Below are positions 1-15,173 of a DNA stretch of 64,000 nt, one piece after another. The position numbers and the translations under genes are program-made. The DNA lies in assembly GCF_000150275.1 (NCBI RefSeq), contig NW_002060952.1:84482-148481 (forward strand), given 5' to 3'. The number at the start of each line of letters is the position of its first letter. Within the stretch, counting starts at the first letter, position 1. The notes below the pieces were generated by a model. That model made no database searches. It was given only the letters and a program-made list of their open reading frames with translations, and was not told where the DNA came from. Origin of the DNA: Trichoplax adhaerens. Its lineage: Eukaryota; Placozoa; Uniplacotomia; Trichoplacea; Trichoplacidae.

Positions 1-1341
1 AATCGTTTTATATAGTTCAGTTGACTCTATTAGACTATCTCATGCTTAATAAAGCACGGTAGAGCACTTAGTAAGAAATAACATGTTAGATATACTACCA
101 AAACCAACTAAGGTATTAGAAAATGAAAACGTTATGGTACCTACTGTAATTACGATTACTAATTAAAGTAGAGTATTCTACTTCTTTCTAGCTAGTCTAC
201 CTTCTCTATAGCTACTATACCAATAAACCACCTTTTATATGCTTCGTAGAGATATACGTGTTATCATAAGTTGAGAATGATAATCTTATCATATTCGAAA
301 AGAACTCTACTTAAACTATTACACTTAATAATGCAAGTTTAGATTGATTCTATCTGACGATTCCTTTCTAATTTAAGCTACTGGTTTTCATCATAGATAA
401 ATTTCTATTGATACATTTAACATACGCTGTGCCGTATTAGATAAATGTAAGCATTTCGTATCAGCTTAATTATATGGTGCCTTATGATGTATAACTATAA
501 TATTCTCAAGAAAAAATTACAACTATCTAAAAGTGATCAGGTTAGCATTATACTCTTTTACCAGACAATATCTACTGTTATCAACAAACTAAATTAGTCA
601 CAGTTACAAACTATTTAAGTCATACCTTATCCTAACTTTTATGTACATCACCCTGTAACGGTCATGATTATTTTTACAATATAACCACCATACAAGGAGG
701 ATTCTAGTAAGTAATCTTCATAACAAGTGGCTAACACATGCGTACCTTACACACGTACAAAAATAATTTTTTATTATAGAATTAGCATAAACACAGTATT
801 TCCCCGTTATTTTCTATGTAAACTTAATTACAATTTAGTAATATTGAGTGATTCTGAGTGATATTTATTATCCCATTATTAGTTTAAGCACTACGTCAAT
901 ATGGCAGGCTAATGATGCAATAATATGATAGGACGTAGACTGCTTAATTATAGTACTTGATGTAGTTTAAATAACAAAATAATTTACCATGTGGCTGTAA
1001 TGGTGGAATTACCTTTAAATGATTGAATAGTAGCAAGAAGGTCTATTTATTGACATAATCGTCAACTCACCGATGGGTATAAATTTCAATAAATACAGGC
1101 AATTAAGAAATACTAGACATCAAAATTCTTCATATCCTTTCCATATTTATTGGATGTCGACTTGATAGTAGCTAATATATAAATTTACAATACGATATCG
1201 AAGCTATACCATTTGCGTTTACGTCGCATCATGCTCGAATAAAAAATTCTACATGATATGCTTTATGATGCAAGTATTTATTCACGTATATCAATATCAT
1301 CGTTATAAAAGGTTACGAGTTACTATTTTTGTTTCGACTAG
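1..1341. other. Intron or upstream sequence of the ABC transporter; no exon recognised
   Basis: AT-rich sequence with stops in all frames and no stretch that reads like a transporter membrane-domain exon. It ends in the acceptor used by the exon at 1342, so it is most likely intron. Confidence 0.5.
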
Positions 1342-3022
1342 GAAGTTGGAACAATATATGCCGATTTATTAGGGGCTATCGGAGTTGCTGATAGAGTGAT
1401 GAAACTATTTACTCGAATACCTGAAAAATGCGAGTATGGTGATGAAAAGCCATCAGATTTCAAAGGCTATATTCAATTTAACAATGTTTCCTTCGCTTAT
1501 CCAAATAAACCTGACACTATGGCAATTGAGAACCTATCCTTTAGCGTTAAACCTGGTGAAATTGTTGCACTTGTTGGTGCAAATGGTTCTGGAAAATCAA
1601 CAACCATCAAACTATGTAAGAGGTTGTACGAGCCGAAATCAGGAGAAATTCTTCTTGACTCACGTCCGCTATCAGATTACGACAATCAATATTTACATTC
1701 CAAAGTAAGCCTTATTAAAATTATAAATAGACAGTTGGCCATATACATAATTTTATTACTTTATAGCTAGAACAATCTATACAACACTATCGAATAGAAC
1801 TAGGGAAGGAATTCATTAGAGTTAATCTTGCTAAATGACTAATAAAGTGGCCATTGGATAGCAAACTATAAGTTACTGCTACGCAATTATACTTTGCAGA
1901 AATTAACTAAATCATTCTGGATAGCTAATCTTGATGGTTTCCGTACAGTAATAATCAATTTATATGAGCTACATTATTTGGAATAGTTTAGTTGTAATAG
2001 CTTTTACCGTATGTAATTATAACTAAGTCGAACAAGCTAAATTATTCTGATGAGTTAAAATCGTAATAGCTTTTTACACCATCATAGCTAATAAGCAAGA
2101 ATAAGTCTAAATATTTAGAATGGTAAAGTTATGATAACTTTCATATCATGGATTAAAATAGAAAGGATCGATTTAAGTTACTTTATTTATGGTAATACTA
2201 TTGTCAATATTTGCATTCCACTAGGTAGCAATGGTAGAACAAGGTCCAACCCTATTTAGTCGTCTCATTAGTGAGAATATCTCGTACGGATATAAAGACT
2301 GTAAAGACCGTAAAGACTGCGGAGACTGTGAAGATTGTAAAGACTATAAAGAAGGTAAAATGATCGATGCGGCAGTAATGGCAAATGCGGACGAATTCAT
2401 TTCTAAATTAGAAAATCGTTATGCAAGTCAAGTCGAGGAACGAGGCCAGAATTTATCGGGAGGTCAAAAGCAAAGAATTTCCATAGCAAGAGCACTAGTT
2501 CGTGATCCTAAAGTTTTACTTCTTGATGAAGCAACTAATTCTTTAGATCCAACGAGTGAGCGTTTGGTAAGCGACTAATAAAACGATAACCAAAGTGCGC
2601 TATTTCTCTTCGTAGCTTCTTGTCTAGTGCATAAATGTAAAGCCCTGACGATTAATCTATCTTCACGAGAGTACAGTTGCACCAAGTACACTAAGATTTA
2701 AGATGTTTTACAATCATATTATGCTTACTTTTATTCTTACCTATATAATTGTTGTCCATGCAAGAAATAAATTTCGAATCAATCAATTGCCTATTATAGC
2801 ATTAATTCAATTAATACAAAATGAATGTTGATTTGATAGGTTCAGGAAGCTATTGAGAAAGCCTTTAAAGATAGGACTGTTATTGTCATTGCGCATACAA
2901 CAAATACCTTTAAAAGAGTGGATAGGATTTTATTTCTAGAAAATGGGAAAATTGTTGAAGAAGGAAATCATGAAGAACTCTTAGAAAAAAATGGTCGTTA
3001 TGCCAATTTTATTCAAAAATAG
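1342..3022 (+). CDS. ABCB/TAP-type ABC half transporter, C-terminal nucleotide-binding domain (5' part outside window)
   Basis: Three exons join in frame: 1342-1704, 2225-2566 and 2840-3022, all phase 0, giving about 295 residues and a TAG stop. The first exon starts in the last stretch after the membrane domain and carries the Walker A motif GANGSGKST. The second carries the Q-loop (VEQGP), the signature LSGGQ and Walker [13 protein letters not shown]. The third carries the switch histidine in IAHTTNT and the usual tail ([13 protein letters not shown]). This is the ATPase domain of an ABCB-family exporter; the wording is closest to TAP/ABCB9 (TAPL) half transporters, which move peptides across lysosomal or ER membranes. 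The membrane-spanning exons must lie upstream of the window. Odd points: AHTTNT replaces the common AHRLST, and a Lys-Asp-Cys-rich repeat insert follows the Q-loop region (2294-2359). Family is confident; the exact paralogue is not. Confidence 0.88.
2294..2359 (+). repeat. In-frame Lys/Asp/Cys minisatellite within the ABC transporter ATPase domain
   Basis: Seen directly: imperfect units built on GACTGTAAA / GACTGCGGA repeat about six times in frame, encoding a run of KDC, KDR, GDC and EDC triplets between the ENISYG segment and the helical subdomain. Related proteins have only a short linker here. The unit length is a multiple of three, so copy number changes keep the frame. Confidence 0.8.
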
Positions 3023-5190
3023 TTAACTGAAGATAACTATAGTCAATAGACTTTAATGCACTAAGAATTCAGTAGTGTAAGCAAGATGGTAAAAACAAAT
3101 AATTCCTTATTAACTGGCTCTAATTTGATTTAGTGGAGCATAAAGTGTCTTGATGATGTAACATTCTGTATGTCATGCTGATTTTTTATCTACTAAGCTA
3201 TCACCACTTTCTGGTTCTATGTTTACAATCATAGATTTAAAATGACTTAGCTATACTAATTTAAGCTGCAATCAAGAGGTAAAAGCTTGAGATTCATTTA
3301 ATGCTACTTATTTTATTGCTTAATTTTCGTATGCAAAATTATAAAGAAAATTACATTTAATTTTTAATGCAATACAACTTTCATCAAATTGACTTAATTT
3401 TGTACTGTAGTTATAAAATAATATTTTGAGCTTATTTATAGGGTCAGAACTCTTAATATCTGTTATACTGCAGATTATTTAGATATAATCAGTAGCTACT
3501 AAAGTAAGACCCGATATAGGCCGCAAAGATATTTATAAGCTTGTGCAAACTACTCAATAATAAGTAAACATACATGCAGAATAAAAATTTTTAAGATTAT
3601 TTCTACTTGAGTGATATGCGGCTATATATTTAATCTTGACTTTCGAACTAGCTGTGTGAAGTTACGTGATCTGGAGATTTACTGCTGTAATGTAAAGCAG
3701 TAATTTTTACTTAATAAACTACTTTTAACCGCTACACTGTGATACTAGTTCAAGTAGGCTAAAGGCAGCATTTTATTGCACTGTCACACCAATATTGCAG
3801 TGCCATTGAGACAGTATTAGTTTATGATTTTTAATTAGACCTCAAGTGAGGTCAATTTTCAGCGACTGAAATTTATTCAATCCTAACGTCAAATGTTAGA
3901 AGCATATACGCATGTCTCTGTATTATTATACATGGCTCAAAATCGCATTATGATCTTAAAAAATAAAATTTATCTATAAATTTTAATAGAATACAGTTTT
4001 TAGATATCGTATTAGTTGTCAAGAAATCTAGTCAAGGAATAAATGTTCAAATGTTCAATGATTACAAGCTGAGCCTTATAATACAACATGAGAAATCTCC
4101 ACTGGGTTTATGAAATGACTTTATTAATCAAATTATTAATTCTTTATTTTGGCATAAATGCGGTATCGTTACTATGAGCTTTACTTTTTAAAAGTTTGGG
4201 TCTGCCTGTTTGATTCTTTCATATTCTTTCGGCTATGAACGGAATATATTTATAATTGGTTATAAGACAAAATATCGAAGACCTTAAAACAATTGGACAG
4301 TTCCATCTTACTCCAGTACAATCATCTTTTATTTATTTTACATGCTTAGCGCATTTAGATAGCAGTAAAATTTTAAGATTTTTAAGAAAGAGAAATAATT
4401 TTTAGCAGTTTAATCGATAAATTAATGTTATTATGCAGTCAAGTTGCGATTTCATAATATCTGTATAGTATATGAACAAAATATGTGATAATATTACCTG
4501 TTTTAAAGGGACAAATAAAACAAATTTAACGATTGATAGACAAACAAAGTGATCGCAGTACCCTATTGTAAATTATATATGTATGAAAAAACTGAAACTA
4601 ATAGCCGATGGTAACAACAAAAATGTGTATCAAAGAAGCCGGTATAGGTATGTAGTACATAACCGCACCAAATAAAAGTCGTTATAAAGTTGATAAATCT
4701 CTTCATACTGTACACTTATTCAAACAATGTATGGCACTTTTTCTAAATGAAAATGAAATTTCTTACAATTATAACAACTAACGTACATTTAATATAATAG
4801 TTGTATTTGTAGGAAAATTAAGGAAGTTTTAGTGACTTAGAAAATTATCGAAATGTTAAAGGCAAAATAATGAGGAGTTGTTATATTGTTTCGTAGGTAA
4901 TAACTATTTGTTACTTTCGGTAATAAAGAATACTGCATCAGATCATTTTTCCTGTTATTAGATATTAATCAATTATTGACATTTATAACAAAATCATATC
5001 GAAGAATCACGTGGAAACCTATGCATATTTTTATAGTAACAATACATGTAGGGTCTACCGTAGATGTTATAATAACTTATAACAGTTTAAGCAACAGTTA
5101 TCCTAAAACACTACCGTAGTCATGTAAATAAAATATGTCAAAGAATATCAGTTTTACTGTACAGTATTATCTATCACAATTACTAGGAAA
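3023..5190. other. Intergenic AT-rich DNA between the ABC transporter and MND1
   Basis: No convincing exon on either strand. The flanking genes converge here (ABC transporter on +, MND1 on -), so the stretch should hold both 3' untranslated regions and their polyadenylation sites. Confidence 0.5.
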
Positions 5191-8100
5191 TTACTCGACG
5201 TAATCAAAATCTTCAGGAATACCAAATTGCTTATCGATCACCTTATCTTCGAAGCAAAACTTGTTGCGACACCAAGATTTAATAGAAAATATATTATCTA
5301 GAATAACAGCGAAGTAGTCATCAGTATCATTATCACAATTATTTCTCTATTTTAATTATTATTTAACCTGTCCATCGATTAGCAGCTTCCAAGGAGACTT
5401 TTTTCAAAAGTTCTTGATAAAAGAGGTTAAAAAATGAGCCAAATTTTCCTTACAAGTGATTCGAATATCCAAGTCTAGTTTATAGTACAAGGATATAGGT
5501 ACTAGAATTGTATGAGAACTTACTAGCTTCTTCCACAAGTTCAGGGTCACAACCTTGATATTGGCGTAACTCTACTGTTAAAGAGTCCCTCCTAGAGCTT
5601 AATTCTTCAATTTTTTCCAATAACGTTTTACGTTTATCCTATTATAAACATTAGAATGTGATATTTTGTAATGTTCATTGATCCCAAATCGAACGAAGCT
5701 ACTTAAGATTGTAGGCATTGTCACTTAGGATAGAGCATTATAATATTATAACTACTCGCAAGTAACAATACAATTAACAAATGTATACAATATGATAGTT
5801 ACAGCATAATTGACAGAAAATCATTTACAATGATACACCTACATGTATCATGAGACGGTAACACAAAATACACAAACAACTCACTGTATCCTTCCTGCAG
5901 TTAGCGTGATCATCTTTGCTTTGTTGCAACTTTTTCTTTTTCATTTCGCATTCACTTATTTGCGATTTCAAAGTCTCCAGTTTCCTTTTGCGCTTAATAA
6001 ACAAATTGAATAACGAAAGAACGTATAAAAGTCAAGATAGTTATAATGTTAATTAGTAATAACAGACAATACGTAATATCAACCGTGAAACTGAATTTTG
6101 CAGTTTTCGGGTATTATGAAAATAGTAATTCAACCTGATTAGTTGCTTTACTTGGGAATGACCAAAAATAATTTGAAGTTCCAATCTTATCTTGTTCTAC
6201 CATTGCATCATCAACTAAAGATTGCAAGACGTCCTTTACTGACATCGAAGCTATGCATTAAAGCCAAAGTTGAGTAATTAATAGTAATAGCATAAGAATA
6301 TTAAAGTACAGGAAACAAAGTATACACGTATATTATTTTGTAACGTACTGATTCCTTTCTGTTTCTGTGCAATTTTTTCCAATTCCTTTAGTTGATAGAA
6401 GTTTTTCTGTTGTCATAAAGAATAGTTTGCAACGTATCAATTTGCTATTAATTAGATTAAGTTTTTCATATTTTGAAATGCAGCATAATATTTTATCATG
6501 TATTATTAAGTCCTAAGGATTATTGTCAATACTATTAGCCTATAATTCTAGGGAAATTGATGATCTACAGTATTTAAGGTAGAGTTTTCGGCATTAAAAG
6601 TGTATAACATTTGCTAGCAATTACAACATAGATATTGTGATTAACATTGATCACTTAATAATAATAAAATTACGAAAAGGGATTGAATTGGATGCTTACC
6701 TTATACTGGTTAAAGGAAACATCTCAAGACATTTAATACATGATTACTTTTAGTGGAGATACTACATCATTGCGAGTTTATACCCTTACCGTTTCGTAAA
6801 ATAATTCCAGCATCCTAGACCGCTTCTCTTCGAAGCTTAAACCTCTTCTCTTCGACTGTATTAAAGGAGAAAGAGTAAAAAAGACTTTTATCCATTGGAA
6901 AGTGCAACTGAATAGCAGTAAAGCGAGAATACACGTATACCTTAAAGTGCAATGGAAATTTTTGTAACGGATAGAGACTATATTACATACCCATAAGACT
7001 ACATGTAATAGTAGTAGACTTACAGTGTATTCAAGAAGTAAATGAAGTTGCTTTTTAAATTACTGTGTTGATATTCTACTTTTGAATGAGTTTCATGTGT
7101 AACACTATATGTATCATTCTAAATGAACTACTCCAGGTTTGGAGATTTATACGTATGAGTATAATCATGAAATCGTAATGATACTAGTCAAGAAATTGCT
7201 GTAAAGCTACTAAGGTATCAATAATACTGTAAATGCTATAATGAAACAAGTTGATTGCAAGGGCCATCGTTACTTGTAACACTTGTATTTTTATGACAAA
7301 GACAATTTTAGAGTAAGCTGCCAACTTGCTACTAGTCTAGTGTTAAATCGTAGTTGTATCATCGTGGCAAAGAAGCTTTATTCATCGCGAGTCGTCTTTG
7401 CATATTATAATATCATCCTATACATCAAAATCGCAAGTTATTCCATCAGATACTTGCCATGAAAGAGTCTGCATGAAATTTCAACGACCATGTCATATAT
7501 ACGCGTAGTTATCATACTGTATAATACTTTTCCTTTCCGTGAATGCTCGTTGGTTGCAACTTGTTGAAGTACTGTATACCATACTGGGGTATCACTCGAT
7601 TGTTAAATTAAATGTCAAGTAAAAGTGGCCGATCAAGAGAGCCAGCGTAGTAATGTGCTTCACTCACTGCTCAGTTCCCCTACTTTGTACTCATTAGCGT
7701 GCCATCGCGTGCTTCCACTGAACTTCAGATCAACAACAGCTATTCCTGTGTACACGTAAATTATTGCACTGTCTGTCATTCATAGGACTCCCAATTTTTT
7801 TTTTAAGGGGGGGGGGGGGAGAGAAGAAAATTCATGCATGCAGTATCCCAGTACTATAAACACTGCTTGCTTACTTATAGTAGACTGTATTATAATTAGT
7901 CATCTCTTGACTGCATAATAAGACAAATGAACTTTTTAAAGCAATGCAAACAATTCAAATGGGTACAGTATGTAGAAATAATTCTCATTAAAGTACAATA
8001 TTCATTGGTAGTTGCAGTGCAGTACTGTATTTTCCTATTTCAGCATGGATTTCAACTTTGAAATCAGCAAAAACACTGTCCGATAGAACCTAATGACACT

Positions 8101-8250
8101 GTCTGGCCATTGCACAGTACAGTGGTGACTGTAAGAGAATTCTCAGCATATTGAACAACGCTGAATTGAAGGTATACAGTCGAATGAAATCTTGTAGTAC
8201 ACGATACGAATCGTAAAATAAATTCTTTTTGATAGGCATGGTCTTACCAT
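5191..8250 (-). CDS. MND1: MND1, meiotic nuclear division protein 1 homologue
   Basis: Exons on the minus strand, with matching phases: 6855-6790, 6406-6349, 6250-6135, 5992-5885, 5638-5524, 5412-5368 and 5297-5191, ending in TAA. They read as a winged-helix N-terminus ([18 protein letters not shown], then [13 protein letters not shown]), a lysine-rich coiled coil ([17 protein letters not shown]) and the diagnostic tail DNIFSIKSW...[14 protein letters not shown]1 pairs with HOP2 and stimulates DMC1/RAD51 strand invasion in meiosis. The listed exons give 204 residues and lack a start. The first coding exon must end in phase 0, and an ATG directly followed by a good donor (ATG|GTAAGA) lies at 8250-8248. 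Using it gives 205 residues, the length I recall for the human protein. The seven listed exons are secure; the ATG-only first exon is inference. Confidence 0.9.
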
Positions 8251-8759
8251 TGAGTAACCAGTTAGGATAGAGTCCAAAACGCCAAGCAATAAGAAACTAA
8301 CTCTCTTTCAAGTCTAATAACGCCGTCCAATATGAAATGTACTTTGACCAATTTGGAAATTTTCACTGCAAGATCTTCAACAGAATGTGGTTGCAGGCAC
8401 AGACAGGTGTCAACACTTGGAAGAGTGAAGCTGTTGTGAAGGTGAAACTTGTCTCAACTGACCTCTCACTCTTTCATACAGTCCCACCACTTTTGTTCTT
8501 CGTCCAAGCCTGTTGACCGCTGGCTGGTGTGAGTCACATTGGAGCATGACGCAAGCCGTTCCACTCGACGGTATTGTACTGTACACTAGTCATTGCGTAC
8601 TTCTCCAATTCGTACTTCGCGCCGTTTTATTCTGTGTTGATGACACAGTGTACAGTACGCTACACTGTACTGTACAGTACACTGTGCATTACAGGGTTGT
8701 GTACTGTACAGTACAGTACAGTACTGTAGAGTTCATACTGACAACCGGATGGAAGGTTC
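6856..8759. other. Proposed MND1 first intron and upstream non-coding DNA
   Basis: No other exon is recognisable. It contains a run of about 12-13 G next to a T-run near 7795-7820 and, from about 7.5 kb onward, increasingly frequent TACTGTA motifs (dense around 8640-8735). These mark the transition to the repeat-rich block. Confidence 0.5.
8640..8735. repeat. Dense TACTGTA/GTACAGTAC palindrome cluster (example of a dispersed motif)
   Basis: Many overlapping copies of TACTGTA and its complement TACAGTA, joined as GTACTGTACAGTAC, which is self-complementary. The same motif forms clusters at some 15 other places in the window, all of them in introns or between genes. Confidence 0.8.
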
Positions 8760-9770
8760 GTATTACTCGCAATTGGCATGGAGACAAGAAATTGAACACG
8801 TACAGTAGTTGAAGTTGTTGTAAAACTAGTTACTCACTCTCTCTTTATTGCATTGAAGAATGCAATAAAACGCAATAAAGCTATACGTACGCCGTTCATA
8901 CTTATAACGCAATGTGCAGTGGGTTCTTACTACTCGAAATTAATATGCAGACAAGAAATTGAACATGTAGTTGAAGTTATTGTAAAACTAGCTACTCACT
9001 CTCTCTTTATTGCATTGAAGAATGCAATAAAACGCAATAAAGCTATACGTACGCCGTTCATACTTATAACGCAATGTGCAGTGGGTTCTTACTACTCGAA
9101 ATTGAACACGTAGTTGAAGTTATTGTAAAACTAGCTACTCACTCTCTCTTTATTGCATTGAAAAATGCCGCTTGCTATACTGTACGTACGCCGTTCACAC
9201 TTATAACGCAATGTGCAGTGGGTTCTTACTACTCGCAATTAGCATGGAGACAAGAAATTGAACATGTAGCTGAAGTTATTGTAAAACTAGCTACTAACTC
9301 TCTCTTTATTGCATTGAAAAATGCCGGCTGCTATACGTACGCCGTTCATACTTATAATGCAATGTGCAGTGGGTTCTTACTACTCGAAATTGAACACGTA
9401 GTTGAAGTTATTGTAAAACTAGCTACTCACTCTCTCTTTATTGCATTGAAAAATGCCGCCTGCTATACGTACGCCGTTCACACTTATAACGCAATGTGCA
9501 GTGGGTTCTTACTACTCGCAATTAGCATGGAGACAAGAAATTGAACATGTAGTTGAAGTTATTGTAAAACTAACTACTAACTCTCTCTTTATTGCATTGA
9601 AAAACGCCGGCTGCTATACGTACGCTGTTCACACTTATAACGCGATGTGCAGTGGGTTCTTACTACTCGAAATTGAACACGTAGTTGGAAGTCTCTCTTT
9701 ATTGCATTGAAAAACGCCGGCTTCTATACGTGCCGCCGGTTCACACGTATAACGCAATGTACACTAATTG
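8760..9770. repeat. Tandem array of about 130-160 bp units, six to seven copies
   Basis: The segment GTAAAACTAGCTACTCACTC recurs (with small changes) near 8820, 8982, 9125, 9281, 9413 and 9564, so spacing varies between 132 and 162. The differences come from two modules that are present or absent: a CATGGAGACAAG module and an AAAACGCAATAAAGC module. Long open frames (up to 156 codons) run through several units, but they simply repeat the unit in frame, shift frame at the indels and match no protein I know, so I treat this as a satellite and not a gene. Confidence 0.9.
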
Positions 9771-11193
9771 CAAGTTTATATAACAGTACATTCACTACTC
9801 ACTAGTGTAAGCATCACAATCTACAATTAACACCGGTAGAATTAATTCTAGTCAGTAGAATATCACATTTAGTACAGTATTGAATTGTAATATATAGCAT
9901 AACTGACGGTACTACTGTAGGATATTTCTAGAACTCCATGACTCCAGTTTTGCTTTCTCCAGCACTTCGAGCAAACCAAACATACTTACCTCAGCGCAAT
10001 TAGTGTACCTAGGCGTATATAAATACACCCGCTAAAGATGTCTAGTGCAGCCATTGGTTCGTATTATACTCGCGTACCTTATTGATTTTTACTTTATGCA
10101 TTCACATGCTCGAGTACAGCGTACTGTACAATTCACTCCTTGCAATAAATACAGTAGTACAGTACTGTAGTACTGTGTAAAGTACTACATTACCTCTTTA
10201 GGATCACGAAACACTTTAGTCCGCAAGCAATCATTTCAATCATTAAGGGCTAAGGGTCATACAAGATAGAAGAGATGATGCATGCGTATAAGTAGATTAA
10301 CAGCTTTAATTTCTTAACGAATGTCTTTTTAAGTTTTAAAATGATATTGCAGCAGCAGTAGCGAAAATTGCATGAACAACGTAACAGTATTTCCTAAGCA
10401 TATTCTTAAGCGTTGCTTCAAGATGATAAGAAAATAGCAATATATAATTAATGAATCAATGGATAAATCATAAAATACTTACTCAATTCCAAGATAGTAA
10501 GTAATTAGGCAACACAATACTGATGACAGTACAATATGACTCTAAAATTCTTAGAGTTCGCAAAAGTTATACAGTTGAAATTGTTTTGACATCAATTTTA
10601 CAAATCCAAATACCAGTTTGCATCTCATTTTCTAAACAATAATTACTATGAATACAGAAATCTATTACTGTACTTGTCATAACTAGAAGTCGCCTGAATG
10701 AAAGCGTATTCATGAATGGATAGAATCAGAAACAGTACAAATGCTGCCAACAGCAAATAGTATTAATCCTTTTTTTAGTATAACAGTATACGGTAACAAA
10801 GCAAACCAGCAATTTAAAAATCCTACTAATAGATTCTACATAATTGTAGCATAAACAGGTTACATCTCAACATAAGTTCAATAAGTGGGCTACCTTTGGT
10901 AAAGAAATACTACTATAGTAATTCGTTATAGAAACGCTACGGGCAGTAATTTGCTATCACTTTAGCTAAGGGACATAAAAAAAAACAGCTAATTACAGGT
11001 CTTTGCTATCCACTATTCCGAAACAAAATGCCGTTTTCAAGCTTAAATCTAAAGTAGATATTCTTCAAAGTTTTCTTCAAATCTTGCATTGGAGGCTTAT
11101 ACAATTAACAGAGAGCTAGCTATTACCATTAACCGCTCCTCTGTTGACTTGTACAAATAAAAATGATTGAATTCTTAAAACTGATTATTTGCT
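9771..11193. other. Non-coding DNA between the tandem array and the Rab35-like gene
   Basis: No exon is recognisable. There is a short TACTGTA/GTACAGTAC cluster around 10100-10180. The part next to 11194 should contain the 3' untranslated region of the Rab35-like gene. Confidence 0.5.

Positions 11194-15173
<3,980 letters not shown>

Noticed and set aside
5191-8250. HOP2 (PSMC3IP) as the identity of the minus-strand meiotic gene
   Set aside because: The ending first suggested HOP2, but [20 protein letters not shown] and the N-terminal [11 protein letters not shown] fit MND1.
9074-9544. 156-codon open frame in the 8.8-9.8 kb region
   Set aside because: It is the satellite unit read through several copies; the peptide repeats itself, shifts frame at indels and has no homology.
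8760-9770. CRISPR-like repeat array
   Set aside because: The repeats are long, directly adjacent and without unique spacers, and the host is eukaryotic.
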